NCBI GenBank assembly: GCA_027600665.1 | Contig: JADGJL010000002.1 | Location: 186,001-250,000, forward strand | DNA length: 64,000 bases | Origin: Irineochytrium annulatum | Lineage: Eukaryota > Chytridiomycota > Chytridiomycetes > Chytridiales > Chytridiaceae | Direction of reading: 5' to 3' | Shown: positions 16,296-24,862 of the stretch, in pieces | How positions within the stretch are numbered: the stretch's first letter is position 1 | Layout of the letters: every line of letters begins with the position of its first letter | Made by a program: the position numbers and the translations under genes | Notes under the pieces: model-generated | What the model was told of the DNA's origin: nothing | Database searches by the model: none | The model's input: the letters and a program-made list of their open reading frames with translations, nothing else

Positions 16296-16347
16296 CCCCC
16301 TTCCGCAGTTCTCTGGTGACGTTAATTCTACGTACAATAAATGTCAT
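16279..16347 (-). CDS. Short leader ORF overlapping the permease start
   Basis: A 22-residue basic peptide (begins MTFIVRRIN, rich in Arg/Lys). ATG at 16347 stands 8 bases behind GAGGAGAGC, a better site than that of the permease, and its stop lies 17 bases inside the permease gene in another frame. It may serve to deliver ribosomes to the permease start, or be the worn start of the missing ATPase gene. Confidence 0.35.
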   Translation of the reverse strand: MTFIVRRINVTRELRKGDGVVA

Positions 16348-16430
16348 TACTTTTGCTCTCCTCTATGTACAGTCCCTTGCAGTCATTTTATCTATATTAT
16401 AAAGGGGAAAGCCTTCATTTTTATTACTCG

Positions 16431-16483
16431 ATTCTTACAAAACCCTTAAGCTTCGTGCAAGAGTGTAAGCTTTTTGTAAGAAT
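16431..16483. promoter_or_regulatory. Inverted repeat between permease and amidohydrolase
   Basis: ATTCTTACAAAA (16431-16442) is exactly complementary to TTTTGTAAGAAT (16472-16483), and an AAGCTT/TAAGCTT pair lies inside. Located between two divergent genes, it could be a regulator site of the response-regulator type or a leader hairpin. Confidence 0.5.
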
Positions 16484-16563
16484 GAATTAATAAAAAAGCA
16501 GGATCCGAACTCTATAATCAAATTATATCGGTTGATATGATTTATTTTACGAGGAGGATAAGG

Positions 16564-18033
16564 ATGAGTTTAAAGAAAGAAATACGCAGCTTCAGAAAGT
16601 CCCTGTTAGGGATCTTGGCATTATTGATTGCATTAACGGGAGGTACAGATACTGGATATGCAAGCATTGAGCCTGTGACTAAGCAGACGCTGGTGCTTGA
16701 GCATGCAACGATCGTGGATGTAAGATCTGGAAAGTTAAGCAATGATCAAACCATTATCATAAAGGATAACAAGATCAGTTATATTGGAAACAGCAAGCAA
16801 ACGGCTACTCCAGATTATGCGCAAGTACGGGATGCTACAGGCCAATATGTCATTCCTGGTTTGTGGGATATGCATGTCCATGTGGAAGATAACTATAAAA
16901 CCGCTTTCCAGTTGTTTCTTGCAAACGGAGTGACCGGGATAAGAGAGATGGGAGCATCTTTGAAGAACGTCGATATATGGAAAACAAGTATACGTGCCGG
17001 TATGCCTGCCCCACGTCTTGTCTACGCGGGGTCTACTTTAAATGGAGGTCCGGCTGATGAGGCTCCTCACATGTTTTATTTAAACACAGAGGAACAGGCA
17101 CGGGAAGCCGTACGTCTTAACGTTGCACATGGAGCGGATCATATCAAGGTATACTCCTGGTTGCCTCGCCCTCTGTTTCTGGCGGTCATAGATGAAGCCC
17201 AAAAGTACGGTTTGCCGGTAGTGGGCCATTTGCCGGTTGAGGTACGGGCCACTGAAGCCATTCAACTCGGATTCAAGAGCATAGAACATCTGCACGGTTT
17301 GTTTATTGCCACTTCAAGCATTGAAGACGATATTTTCAAGAATGCCGACATGAGCGATTTACTCGGTTATTCGTTGGCGGAGATCGAGGCGTCTGAATCC
17401 TATGATTCTGTTAAGGCCAACAAGCTTTTTCGCAAATTTAAAGAAAAGGGAGTCTGGCCTGTACCGACCGTTGTTACCTATTTGAATATGGCCAAAACCG
17501 AAATCGATCAGCGGTCCAAATACGTACCGACGGCCGTGCAGAAGCAATGGGCTGAAGTGATTCGTGCCACTCCTCCCGAACAAACGGAATTAATGGAGGC
17601 CATCAATTCCCTAACGCCAGGCATGGTCAAAAAATTGAATGATGCCGGCGTGCCTATGCTTGCAGGTAGTGATTCCAGTTTCGAAATGACTAACTTCATA
17701 TACGGTATTTCTCTGCATGATGAGCTGGAGTTGCTAGTTAAGAGCGGCCTCACCCCGCTACAGGCTTTACAGGCGGCAACGCTGAATCCGGCGCGATATT
17801 TGGAGAGAGAGCAGGAACTGGGCACTGTAGAAAAAGGAAAGCTCGCCGATCTCGTGCTGCTCGACAAGAACCCGCTGGAGGACATTCGAAACACGACAAG
17901 CGTATCCGCAGTTGTTTTGGATGGAAAACTGATGGAGAAGCAGACTTTGGACCGTGCGGTACAAACATACCCGGTGATAAAGGTTGCCGATCTAAAAGAT
18001 GAACCGGAAGAATCCAAGCCTTCTGTCCAGTAA
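16564..18033 (+). CDS. Exported amidohydrolase family protein
   Basis: A 489-residue metal-dependent hydrolase. An N-terminal signal peptide (SLLGILALLIALTGG) is followed by the composite beta domain (LVLEHATIVDVRSG) and a TIM-barrel with metal ligands HxH in WDMHVHVED, then GHLP, IEHLHG and the aspartate in AGSDSSF. The C-terminal part (TLNPARYLERE..LGTVEKGKLADLVLLDKNPLEDI) is the imidazolonepropionase/prolidase-like ending. It may be a dipeptidase or a hydrolase of cyclic amides. ATG 16564 follows GAGGAGGATAAGG; the frame upstream has no site. Confidence 0.88.
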   Translation: MSLKKEIRSFRKSLLGILALLIALTGGTDTGYASIEPVTKQTLVLEHATIVDVRSGKLSNDQTIIIKDNKISYIGNSKQTATPDYAQVRDATGQYVIPGLWDMHVHVEDNYKTAFQLFLANGVTGIREMGASLKNVDIWKTSIRAGMPAPRLVYAGSTLNGGPADEAPHMFYLNTEEQAREAVRLNVAHGADHIKVYSWLPRPLFLAVIDEAQKYGLPVVGHLPVEVRATEAIQLGFKSIEHLHGLFIATSSIEDDIFKNADMSDLLGYSLAEIEASESYDSVKANKLFRKFKEKGVWPVPTVVTYLNMAKTEIDQRSKYVPTAVQKQWAEVIRATPPEQTELMEAINSLTPGMVKKLNDAGVPMLAGSDSSFEMTNFIYGISLHDELELLVKSGLTPLQALQAATLNPARYLEREQELGTVEKGKLADLVLLDKNPLEDIRNTTSVSAVVLDGKLMEKQTLDRAVQTYPVIKVADLKDEPEESKPSVQ

Positions 18034-18417
18034 ACCCTTTTTAAGTGTAGATCCTTTTATGAAGATAAACCTGGATAAAATAAATTATAAGCTTGGCTCT
18101 ATATAATGTTCTGGAATCTCAAACTGAACGAACTAGTATTAAAATTTAGGATTAACATAAGAATTAGCGGTAGATATCTTTATCACAAAGTTCTGGTGGT
18201 AACCAATTTATGATGGTTAAATTTAACTTCATATTTGAGTTCGCTTTCCAGAGACGCCCCCCAAAGGGGCGTTTTTCGTTTTTTTTATCATTTTTTAGGG
18301 AAGTTACATGTTGAAGCTGAGTAAATAGTAAACAGGTGTAGGAATCGAAATGAAGGGGTGTGATTGATGGGATGTTTTGAGAATGTCTATAATACGCAAA
18401 TATTATACACTAGTGGA
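18034..18417. other. Intergenic after the amidohydrolase
   Basis: A/T-rich DNA with no supported gene. It contains the terminator at 18253 and otherwise nothing recognised. Confidence 0.5.
18253..18280 (+). terminator. Rho-independent terminator
   Basis: ACGCCCC (18253-18259) pairs with GGGGCGT (18265-18271), followed by a T-rich tail. It lies 220 bases behind the amidohydrolase; no other plus-strand gene intervenes. Confidence 0.85.
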
Positions 18418-19302
18418 TCAACTCTCAGATAAATACAACTCTCTAGCGGTCCGAAGGAAGAGCTTCACCCCGTGCGATGACTCCTTCAACGAAGGAACAG
18501 CTAGGTGAATCTCTCTAACGGGTTGCGGATTAATTGTCCGGATGCGCACATTGGGCGGTATTGACGATAGTGACAAAGAAGTTCTTGAAACAATTGAGAC
18601 GCCAAGCCCTTCTTGAATCATACTCAATGCCGTGTTTATGTTGTGGCCATTATATTTGGCGTACAAAGTGGTTCCGAATTCTTTGAATATCTCAATAATC
18701 GGCGTTACAAAACCACCTTGACACACAATCATAGGCTCATTATCTAAATCTGTGATATGAATGGTTTCACGACTTTGCAATGGATGGTCATCCCGATGAA
18801 CCAGACATAATTCATCACGAAAGAAAGGAATCGTTTCGAGTTCATTACATGGCGGAATAATCCATCCGACATCGATTATTCTGGATTCTAGCCCATGTTT
18901 AATCTCTTCGATGGTTCCTTCAAACAGTTCGAATGCCATCCCCGGATGTTTCTCCCCAATAATTCGCATTATTTTTGGCAAGAAGTGCGCGGACACCATT
19001 GGGAATACACCAACACGAATGGTGCCAACTTCAAACCCTTTTTCAGCAGTAACCTCCTGCTCAACCCTATTAACTCCATTTAAAATCTCTCTGAACATGA
19101 CAAGCAGACGCGTACCAATATCGGTAAGGTGAATAACCCCATTTCTTCGTTCCCGTATCAGGAGAGTAACTCCTAACTCTGATTCGAGTGTAGAGATGGC
19201 ACGGCTTACAGCAGGCTGCGACATATGCAGTAGTTCTCCAGCTTTGGTAAAGCTACCGGTCTCAATGATCTTCACAAACAAGTTAAATTGAGAAATATTC
19301 AT
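18418..19302 (-). CDS. LysR family transcriptional regulator
   Basis: A 294-residue LysR protein. HTH in the first 60 residues (FVKIIETGSFTKAGELLHMSQPAVSRAISTLE pattern), then a periplasmic-binding-like effector domain (GTIRVGVFPMVSAHFLPKIM...). AAGGAG precedes the ATG. It is divergent from the DMT transporter at 19404 with about 100 bases between, so it probably controls that gene. Confidence 0.92.
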   Translation of the reverse strand: MNISQFNLFVKIIETGSFTKAGELLHMSQPAVSRAISTLESELGVTLLIRERRNGVIHLTDIGTRLLVMFREILNGVNRVEQEVTAEKGFEVGTIRVGVFPMVSAHFLPKIMRIIGEKHPGMAFELFEGTIEEIKHGLESRIIDVGWIIPPCNELETIPFFRDELCLVHRDDHPLQSRETIHITDLDNEPMIVCQGGFVTPIIEIFKEFGTTLYAKYNGHNINTALSMIQEGLGVSIVSRTSLSLSSIPPNVRIRTINPQPVREIHLAVPSLKESSHGVKLFLRTARELYLSES

Positions 19303-19403
19303 AACAAATTTGATATCTCCTTAATAATAATAATGCATTTTATTTATTTTTCAGAGCATTGTACCATAAGTAAACATCATTATACAAAGGAGCCTGATCA
19401 TTC

Positions 19404-20303
19404 ATGCAGCTTTCAAAGACACATACTTTTTTGCTTTTAACGTTTTTAGTAGCGATGTGGGGGGTGAATTGGCCGCTATCTAAATATGCGCTCGAATTTG
19501 CAACACCATTGCTCTTCGCCGGTTTGAGGATCACGATTGGTGGTTTTATTTTGCTTCTGTTCGCTTTACCACGTTATAAATACATTAATTTGAAAGATAC
19601 TTGGCATATTTACCTGATCTCCGCATTGTTAAATATTATTCTCTTTTTTGGTTTCCAAACGTTTGGACTAAATTTGATGCCTGCTGGTTTATTTTCGACG
19701 ATCGTATTTATGCAACCCGTTTTACTTGGAATCGGAGCATGGTTGTGGTTAGGTGAATCCATGAACAGTTTCAAAATCGTTGGTCTTATTCTAGGCTTCA
19801 TAGGGGTTGCTGTGATTAGCATAAATGATGGCTCTAGCCAAATTTCCATCCTGGGTATCATACTTGGTTTAGCCAGCACCATTACTTGGACATTCGGTAC
19901 GATTTATATGAAGAAAACATCTACTAAAGTCGATGCAATCTGGTTGACTACTCTTCAGATGATCTTTGGTGGAATTGTTTTGTTAAGTGCAGGGACAACC
20001 GTTGAAACCTGGACTGATATCATATGGAATCAGCAATTCATCACGACGTTATCGATTATTGCGATCTTCTGTACGGCCCTAACCTGGCTCGTTTTCTTTT
20101 TGCTTGTCAGATCGGGTGAAGCTGGGAAAATCGGATCATACAATTTTCTGGTTCCACTCATTGCAATAGTGATCAGTGTTATCTTTTTGGGAGAAACGAT
20201 TACTACGAAGATGGTGGTGGGACTTGTTCTGATTATCATTGGTATTGGACTAGTAAATCTTAAAATAAAATCCCTGAGATATCACAAAGGAAGCGCAGGT
20301 TAA
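19404..20303 (+). CDS. DMT superfamily (EamA) transporter
   Basis: A 299-residue membrane protein with ten hydrophobic segments in two EamA repeats (first about 5-135, second about 150-290), including the GW/NWPLSKYAL start and the end GLVLIIIGIGLVN. Family members export amino acids or metabolites. Its ATG follows AAAGGAGCC. Likely target of the divergent LysR regulator. Confidence 0.9.
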   Translation: MQLSKTHTFLLLTFLVAMWGVNWPLSKYALEFATPLLFAGLRITIGGFILLLFALPRYKYINLKDTWHIYLISALLNIILFFGFQTFGLNLMPAGLFSTIVFMQPVLLGIGAWLWLGESMNSFKIVGLILGFIGVAVISINDGSSQISILGIILGLASTITWTFGTIYMKKTSTKVDAIWLTTLQMIFGGIVLLSAGTTVETWTDIIWNQQFITTLSIIAIFCTALTWLVFFLLVRSGEAGKIGSYNFLVPLIAIVISVIFLGETITTKMVVGLVLIIIGIGLVNLKIKSLRYHKGSAG

Positions 20304-20390
20304 AGATGTAGATAGGGGCTTTTTGTTGTATAAAAAAAGTGAATGCAATTGGAGCAGGAGTAGTATGGGCGAAGTTATTGATACAGCTAA

Positions 20391-20927
20391 CTACTCCACC
20401 AGTTTTTCAGACCTCTGCGCCATATCCTGTAAAACGCGAGCCACCCGACTTTTTCTGCCTTTTGCTTTTCTCTGTATTCTTGCGAGAGATTTTTTATATG
20501 CTTCCACATCTGTTTGCAGCATGAAGTGTTTGGCGGCAATCCGTAATGTTTTTTTTAACAATCGTGCGGAAGAACATGTTGTTCTGGACCGGAAGCCTCT
20601 GCGCAAGATTCGCAGCGTTTTTTTGTAGGTTTCGAGGTCAGCTGATGGTGGTACAACGTAGAATAAATTGAGTGCGGAATCATTGAATCCATAGGTTTCG
20701 AGCATGATTTTTAGATTCTCTGTATTGAGCACTTCCCCTCGGAAATGAGTGGGATGTTCCTGATGATAACCTACGACCTCTTTCATACAGTAGAAGGGCA
20801 CTTTCAAACGATGCAGCCTGTAACCCAGATCCCAGTCTTCAAGCCCATAGAGTACAAACCGTTCATTGAAACCACCGACCCGATTCAATAGGTTACGCCG
20901 GATGGATACACACCGAGTAACAAGCAA
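20391..20927 (-). pseudogene. Glycosyltransferase family 2, C-terminal half only
   Basis: The first residues (SIRRNLLNRVGGFNERFVLYGLEDWDLGYRLHRL) are the late GT-A motif of galactosyltransferase-like enzymes, with the ED.DLGYR acceptor-side pattern; the nucleotide-sugar-binding half is missing. The 5' end meets a MarR fragment on the other strand at about 20938, so a rearrangement cut the gene. A short basic helical tail follows the motif. Confidence 0.7.
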
Positions 20928-20938
20928 TTCTGTAGTAA

Positions 20939-21115
20939 CTATATCTAACCGAAAAAGGAAAAGAACTAGAAATACCAGTTGATGAAAAATGGAGGGAACA
21001 GCAAAACCAATTGCTTCAGTCTATTTCTGAGGAAGACCGTTTGATTCTAAGAACGTTAATGCAACAAATGGAAAGGAACTTAACAAAACTCTCTTTGAGA
21101 CAGCTTCATTGTTGA
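20939..21115 (+). pseudogene. MarR family regulator, C-terminal fragment
   Basis: The frame reads YLTEKGKELEIPVDEKWREQ...LLQSISEEDRLILRTLMQQMERNL and stops at 21113. This is the end of a MarR protein: the beta-wing LTEKG and the last dimerisation helix. No HTH and no start are present. It abuts the glycosyltransferase fragment. Confidence 0.65.
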
Positions 21116-21154
21116 GAAGTATATAGACGAATCTGTACAATTAAACCAAAAGAT

Positions 21155-21188
21155 GAAGAAGCCACCGATACAGTACAGAGGCTTCTTC
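21155..21188 (+). terminator. Hairpin behind the MarR fragment
   Basis: GAAGAAGCC / GGCTTCTTC, nine perfect pairs with a 16-base loop and no T run. A second hairpin, GAACTGCCA / TGGCAGTTC, follows at 21255-21279. Either could be a terminator remnant. Confidence 0.45.
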
Positions 21189-21344
21189 GAAATGAATATC
21201 GAGCAACAAGGCAAAGTTTCGAGGGAGTTTGTTCAAACTAAAATTAGACAAAAGGAACTGCCAGTGAAAATGGCAGTTCAGTATATATTGCATACAATTT
21301 AATTTCAAGAAATAGACTTGTGTGCAGAATAAAGACTCTATGTG

Positions 21345-21559
21345 TCCGGAAATATGTGGTGTCTCACCCGGTTGCCGCCGAGGGCTATCCGCAACCAGCG
21401 TATGATGGGCTTACTGAAATCTGGTTCGACAGTTGGACCGAACATGACGCGTTCTTTACATCGGACAACTACCTGCAAAAAGTTCAACCGGACGAAAAGA
21501 AGTTCATTGACTTCAGCTCTGTCGGCATCATGGTCATAGAAGAAAAAACAGTGATTTAA
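21345..21559 (+). pseudogene. EthD-domain protein, C-terminal fragment
   Basis: Reads VVSHPVAAEGYPQPAYDGLTEIWFDSWTEHDAFFTS, then VQPDEKKFIDFSSVGIMVIEEKTVI, the C-terminal part of EthD-type alpha+beta barrels. The upstream half is missing and no start with a binding site is visible. Confidence 0.6.
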
Positions 21560-21639
21560 CTTTGTGAACCCTTCATAGCATCACCGGTAACGGCATGAAG
21601 AGAATCAACTGTTTGACTCCGGGAGCATAGCAGGGAGTC

Positions 21640-21778
21640 GAGGATGACAGGCCAGAGGTAGAAGTAACAATGCATGAAATTAACAGGTACTAATCGGTCC
21701 TGGGATTATCCAAATTCACCTGGAAGAATAAAGCAGGGGCTAAAATACAGATTTGTTTCGTATCCAGTTTTCAAGGGT
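21640..21778 (+). pseudogene. Decayed 23S rRNA 3' end and spacer
   Basis: GACAGGCCAGAGGTAGAAGT, then GGTACTAATCGGTC and TTATCCAAA (21647-21714) match the last bases of Firmicute 23S rRNA (GA-ACTAATCGGTCGAGGGCTTATCC) with many changes. It continues into TTTCGTATCCAGTTTTCAAGG (about 21755-21776), the usual 23S-5S spacer sequence. Nothing earlier in the 23S gene is recognisable. Comparison is from memory of the conserved sequence, not an alignment. Confidence 0.7.
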
Positions 21779-21845
21779 AGTACTTAAAACGATGAGAAAG
21801 TGCAGCAGTGAATTTCTCGCGGGAAACTTTTTTTGAATAACGTTT

Positions 21846-21949
21846 GCTAGGTGGTGATGTTAGAGCTGTCCCGGGCATACCCATCCCGAACACGACAGCT
21901 AAGCATCTAGCACGATCGTACTTCGACCGAAAAGGACGCAGCCAAGCAA
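21846..21949 (+). pseudogene. Decayed 5S rRNA gene
   Basis: GCTAGGTGGTGATG, CATACCCATCCCGAACACGAC, GCTAAGC, then GTACTTCGACCG and GACGCAGCCAAGC follow the order of a Firmicute 5S gene. The segment with GGGTCCTGGGAGAGTAG is largely lost and several stems no longer pair. It lies at the expected distance from the 23S relic, so the two are one rRNA operon tail. Confidence 0.75.
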
Positions 21950-21971
21950 CGATTCGGCAGTGCTATTTTGT

Positions 21972-22090
21972 AAGACACAAGAACATACACGCTTAATAGC
22001 CGCTTATCATGCGGCTTTTTTTGCTTTAACGAAATCTGTTCTTGTTGAAACCCAACGACAAGAAAGTACATCGTTATCCGAAAAGGCGAT
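21972..22090 (+). repeat. Family A repeat, copy 5 (diverged)
   Basis: GACACAAGAACAT box, terminator hairpin AGCCGC / GCGGCT with seven Ts (21998-22022), then a weaker long hairpin (TAACGA... TTCTTGT with ACAAGAA...TCGTTA). The outer arms TAACGA and TCGTTA again match each other although they differ from the other copies. Confidence 0.65.
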
Positions 22091-22157
22091 TCACAATTAT
22101 TATGCAGCAGGGTGGTTTGAGGGAATTCTCACTAATCTGAAGGTGCAGGCAGAATAG
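22084..22157 (+). pseudogene. Possible regulator C-terminal fragment
   Basis: A short open frame ends AIHNYYAAGWFEGILTNLKVQAE, which resembles the last helix of TetR-type regulators. No start or upstream domain. Weak call. Confidence 0.25.
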
Positions 22158-22222
22158 TCCCGCTGCGGAAAAATGTAATACGGAAAGGAAGGCTGTGTAT
22201 TAACAGAAGATGATTCCTGTGC

Positions 22223-22246
22223 TGGCGTCGCAGGGGGCGCCTTTTT
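22223..22246 (+). terminator. Terminator upstream of the monooxygenase gene
   Basis: GGCGTC / GGCGCC stem (one G-U) followed by TTTTT. It separates the rRNA relic region from the GC-rich gene. Confidence 0.5.
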
Positions 22247-22435
22247 CGTCTTTGGCGGCATGAATCACGGGGCAGGGAATAAACGCTAAACGTATTTAAA
22301 GGGCGTGGCCTGACGGCATTCTATTCCTCCATTGGACGCCTGGGCATAACATGGATAAACTAAACAGGAATGAATAGAAATCAGTGAGCACCGGCGTCGG
22401 AAAGAAGGCGCCTGTTGTCATAGGAGGTATCATAG

Positions 22436-23419
22436 ATGAAGTTGTCGATCCTGGATTATTCGGAAATTGCCGAAGGAGAGACTCCCGAACAGGCTTTAGC
22501 TCATTCCGTCCGGCTGGCCCGGCTTGCGGAGGGGTGGGGGTACCACCGGTATTGGGTATCAGAGCATCACGGCAACAATGTGCTTGCAGGCTCTGCGCCG
22601 GAAATTCTCGCAGGGGCTATTGCTACCGGCACCCACCGGATCCGGACCGGATCCGGTGGCGTCATGCTGCCGATGCACAGCCCGTTCAAGGTGGCCGAAA
22701 GCTTCGCGGTGCTGGCCGCCCTTTACCCGGGGCGGATCGACCTCGGCGTTGGCCGCTCTACCGGAGGCCCGGCGGATGTATCGCGGGTGCTGCTGGACGG
22801 GCGCAGCGGCTCGTTCCGGCACTATCCGGATCAGATTGCCCGGCTGACCGGTTATGTCCGCCGCTCCGGCGAGCAGCCCTTGCCAAGGCCGGTTCCAACG
22901 GAGCCGCCGGACTTATGGCTGCTGGGCTCCAGCTCCGGCAGCGCTGAAATTGCCGCGCGGCACGGGATGGGCCTTGCGTTCGGTCATTTCATCAGCGGGC
23001 AAGGGGGACCGGAGGCCGTGAAGGCATACCGGGAGCAATTTGTTCCCGCAGCTCCAGGCGGGAAACCGCAGGTGCTGGTGTCCGCTTTTGCCGTCTGCGG
23101 GGAGACGGACGAGCAGGCGGAGAAGCTGGCCGGCGTGTTCGACGATTATCTGCTGAACATCCGGGAAGGCGGCGGACTGCTGAGGGTTCCGTCCATCGAG
23201 AATGTCGCTGCCAGAGAGTATACGCCGGAGCAGCGGCAGATCATGGCGGCCGGACGCGGCCGGATGCTTGTCGGCGGCCCGGAACAGATGAAGCGTCAGC
23301 TGATCCGGCTGGCGGACCGGTACAATGCCGATGAGATTATGCTGGCTACGGTATCGCCGGATTTTGGACATAAATGCCGGATGTATGAGCTGCTCGCTGA
23401 GGTAATGAGGCAGGCGTGA
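22436..23419 (+). CDS. LLM-class flavin-dependent oxidoreductase (MsnO8-like)
   Basis: A 327-residue luciferase-like TIM-barrel enzyme. The start MKLSILDYS and the motif YHRYWVSEHHGNN, then AGAIATGTHRIRTGSGGVMLP, are typical of the MsnO8-like group, with LWLLGSSSGSAEIAARHGMGLAFGHF in the middle. Such enzymes use FMNH2 or F420 to oxidise small organics; substrate unknown. It has an AGGAGG site. Its GC content is plainly far higher than its neighbours, with GC-rich third positions, which suggests recent transfer. It stands alone between broken genes. Confidence 0.88.
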   Translation: MKLSILDYSEIAEGETPEQALAHSVRLARLAEGWGYHRYWVSEHHGNNVLAGSAPEILAGAIATGTHRIRTGSGGVMLPMHSPFKVAESFAVLAALYPGRIDLGVGRSTGGPADVSRVLLDGRSGSFRHYPDQIARLTGYVRRSGEQPLPRPVPTEPPDLWLLGSSSGSAEIAARHGMGLAFGHFISGQGGPEAVKAYREQFVPAAPGGKPQVLVSAFAVCGETDEQAEKLAGVFDDYLLNIREGGGLLRVPSIENVAAREYTPEQRQIMAAGRGRMLVGGPEQMKRQLIRLADRYNADEIMLATVSPDFGHKCRMYELLAEVMRQA

Positions 23420-23532
23420 GCCTTTCTTTGCTGGCTGCGTACGTACTTTGGACATAGGACTTTTCTGCCGAAACGGTTTAACCTCCGGCTGGAATCGATA
23501 GCTGCATAACCATTTTTTTGGGGGAAGATGTG

Positions 23533-23688
23533 TTGAAAATAAACGTTCGGTTTGGCAATGAGGCGGACAAGGCCTATGTTCCAGCTGTGGATCGGCAGGT
23601 CTGGTCCGTTCGCAGGGCGTCCTCACCACGAGCTAACGTATCTCCAACTCAAAGGGGATGTCTCAAGCAGCCATTTCATGGCTTTTGA
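23533..23688 (+). pseudogene. GNAT acetyltransferase, N-terminal fragment
   Basis: Starts at TTG (or GTG 23530) behind GGGGGAAG and reads INVRFGNEADKAYVPAVDRQV, the first strand and helix of a GNAT protein. After VWSVRRAS it runs into unrelated sequence and stops within the terminator hairpin. The acetyl-CoA-binding part is lost. Confidence 0.45.
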
Positions 23689-23699
23689 GACACCCCCTT
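23653..23699 (+). terminator. Strong terminator
   Basis: GGGG.TGTCTCAA pairs with TTGAGACA.CCCC, with an inner AGCCAT/ATGGCT stem, so about 20 pairs in all. It contains the stop of the GNAT fragment. Confidence 0.85.
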
Positions 23700-23980
23700 C
23701 TTATTTAACTTCCAATTACATTGATCTGTAAGTAACCATTGAAAGTGAAGGGTTGCATTCAGCGTTGGTAAGGGTACAGGCAGAGGTAACTAGATACCAA
23801 ATAGGATATTTAAAATTACGTATGAGGATTTTCATTTAATGCAAAGCCAAGGGGAATAACTTTCTCCAAGAGATAAAAAGAAATTCTTGTATTCATGCCT
23901 TATTGCAATTCATAAGGTATAATTTTATTGTAATGATTCTTTGATTTAGCAGTGAAACACAACACCTATAGGAGACTCTT

Positions 23981-24424
23981 ATGACCACTGAACAGTATAG
24001 TGATATTTTATTGGACTCGGTTCCAGAGGTGACTCAGGTTAACTACACTTACAGACAAAGTGCGAATGTACTTTTCAATTTCATGCCTAAACTGTACGCA
24101 TCCTTTGTTAAGGAAGAGCCATTTAGAGAGAATATAAAGTATACTTCGATTTTCATTTGATCCTTTTGAGAATATCAACCTACTTGGGGTAGATCTGGAA
24201 CTGTTTGAAGTGATGGGCGTATATGATTTGCGTATTACAGATATAATACCCAGTAAAAAAGAGCAAGGAAAGTGGGAATGTATAGTTGAGAATAGGTCTG
24301 ATCAAAAGAGCTTCAAGTCGATGATTACCTTAAGTCGTATGAAGAGGCTTTGGAGTTTCAAAAGAACATAAAAGCGCTTCATGAGGCTCGAGATTTGTTT
24401 AGCACATTTGAAGAAGATAAATAA
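23981..24424 (+). pseudogene. Hypothetical gene broken by two frameshifts
   Basis: ATG behind TAGGAGACTCTT gives 59 codons (MTTEQYSDILLDSVPEV...) ending at 24158. The next frame continues FSFDPFENINLLGVDLELFEVMGVYDLRITDI, and a third ends YLKSYEEALEFQKNIKALHEARDLFSTFEEDK at 24424. Together they make a protein of about 147 residues. I do not recognise the family. Confidence 0.55.
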
Positions 24425-24862
24425 CTTTAAATTATACTGTGATGTGTAGATCCAATTGGTCGATTCTTTCATTAGGGATAAGATCGGTCCAATCCATATG
24501 GTGATACAAGAGCGGGTCGTCCAAAAGATGGCTCGCTTTTTTGCGCAAAAAACTTGTTTACGGTTAGAGATAAGAGGCGAATCCTCTCGAAACAAAAGGA
24601 GGTTTCGCTCAAGTTTGCACCCCATTTATTACTCGATTTTTCCTAAGCGCATTATAATGGGTGAAATAGCAGTGACACACAGTTTCGTAAAGGCATTCAG
24701 ACTTTTAAAACTAACACACTGAAGGGAGCGTAAGGGAGATACGTGGCTATACTTTAAACGCAGAAAGTCGATCCAGATGACTACCTAAGATACGATAGTA
24801 CTTCTACAAAAACAGTGAATCCTTCAGTAGACATAGTTACTGAACAAATCAGATTTTACAGC
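24425..24862. other. Intergenic with hairpins
   Basis: No supported gene. It contains the terminator at 24511 and a second hairpin (GCGAA.CCTC / GAGG.TTTCGC, about 24568-24610). The opposing open frames here lack starts with binding sites. Confidence 0.4.
24511..24542 (+). terminator. Rho-independent terminator
   Basis: AGCGGGTCGTC / GATGGCTCGCT, eleven pairs including three G-U, five-base loop and six Ts. Likely the old terminator of the broken gene upstream. Confidence 0.7.

Noticed and set aside
20391..20927. Intact small glycosyltransferase
   Set aside because: It begins at the late GT-A motif and lacks the nucleotide-sugar-binding half, so it is a fragment.
22384..22947. 187-codon plus-strand frame overlapping the flavin monooxygenase gene
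   Set aside because: An alternative frame of a GC-rich gene; such frames stay open by base composition, and the true frame has the family motifs and the AGGAGG site.
22913..23629. 238-codon minus-strand frame over the monooxygenase 3' end
   Set aside because: Antisense shadow of the GC-rich gene with no start signal or protein-like pattern.
24302..24625. 107-codon minus-strand frame
   Set aside because: Runs antisense through the broken gene and its terminator; no start signal.
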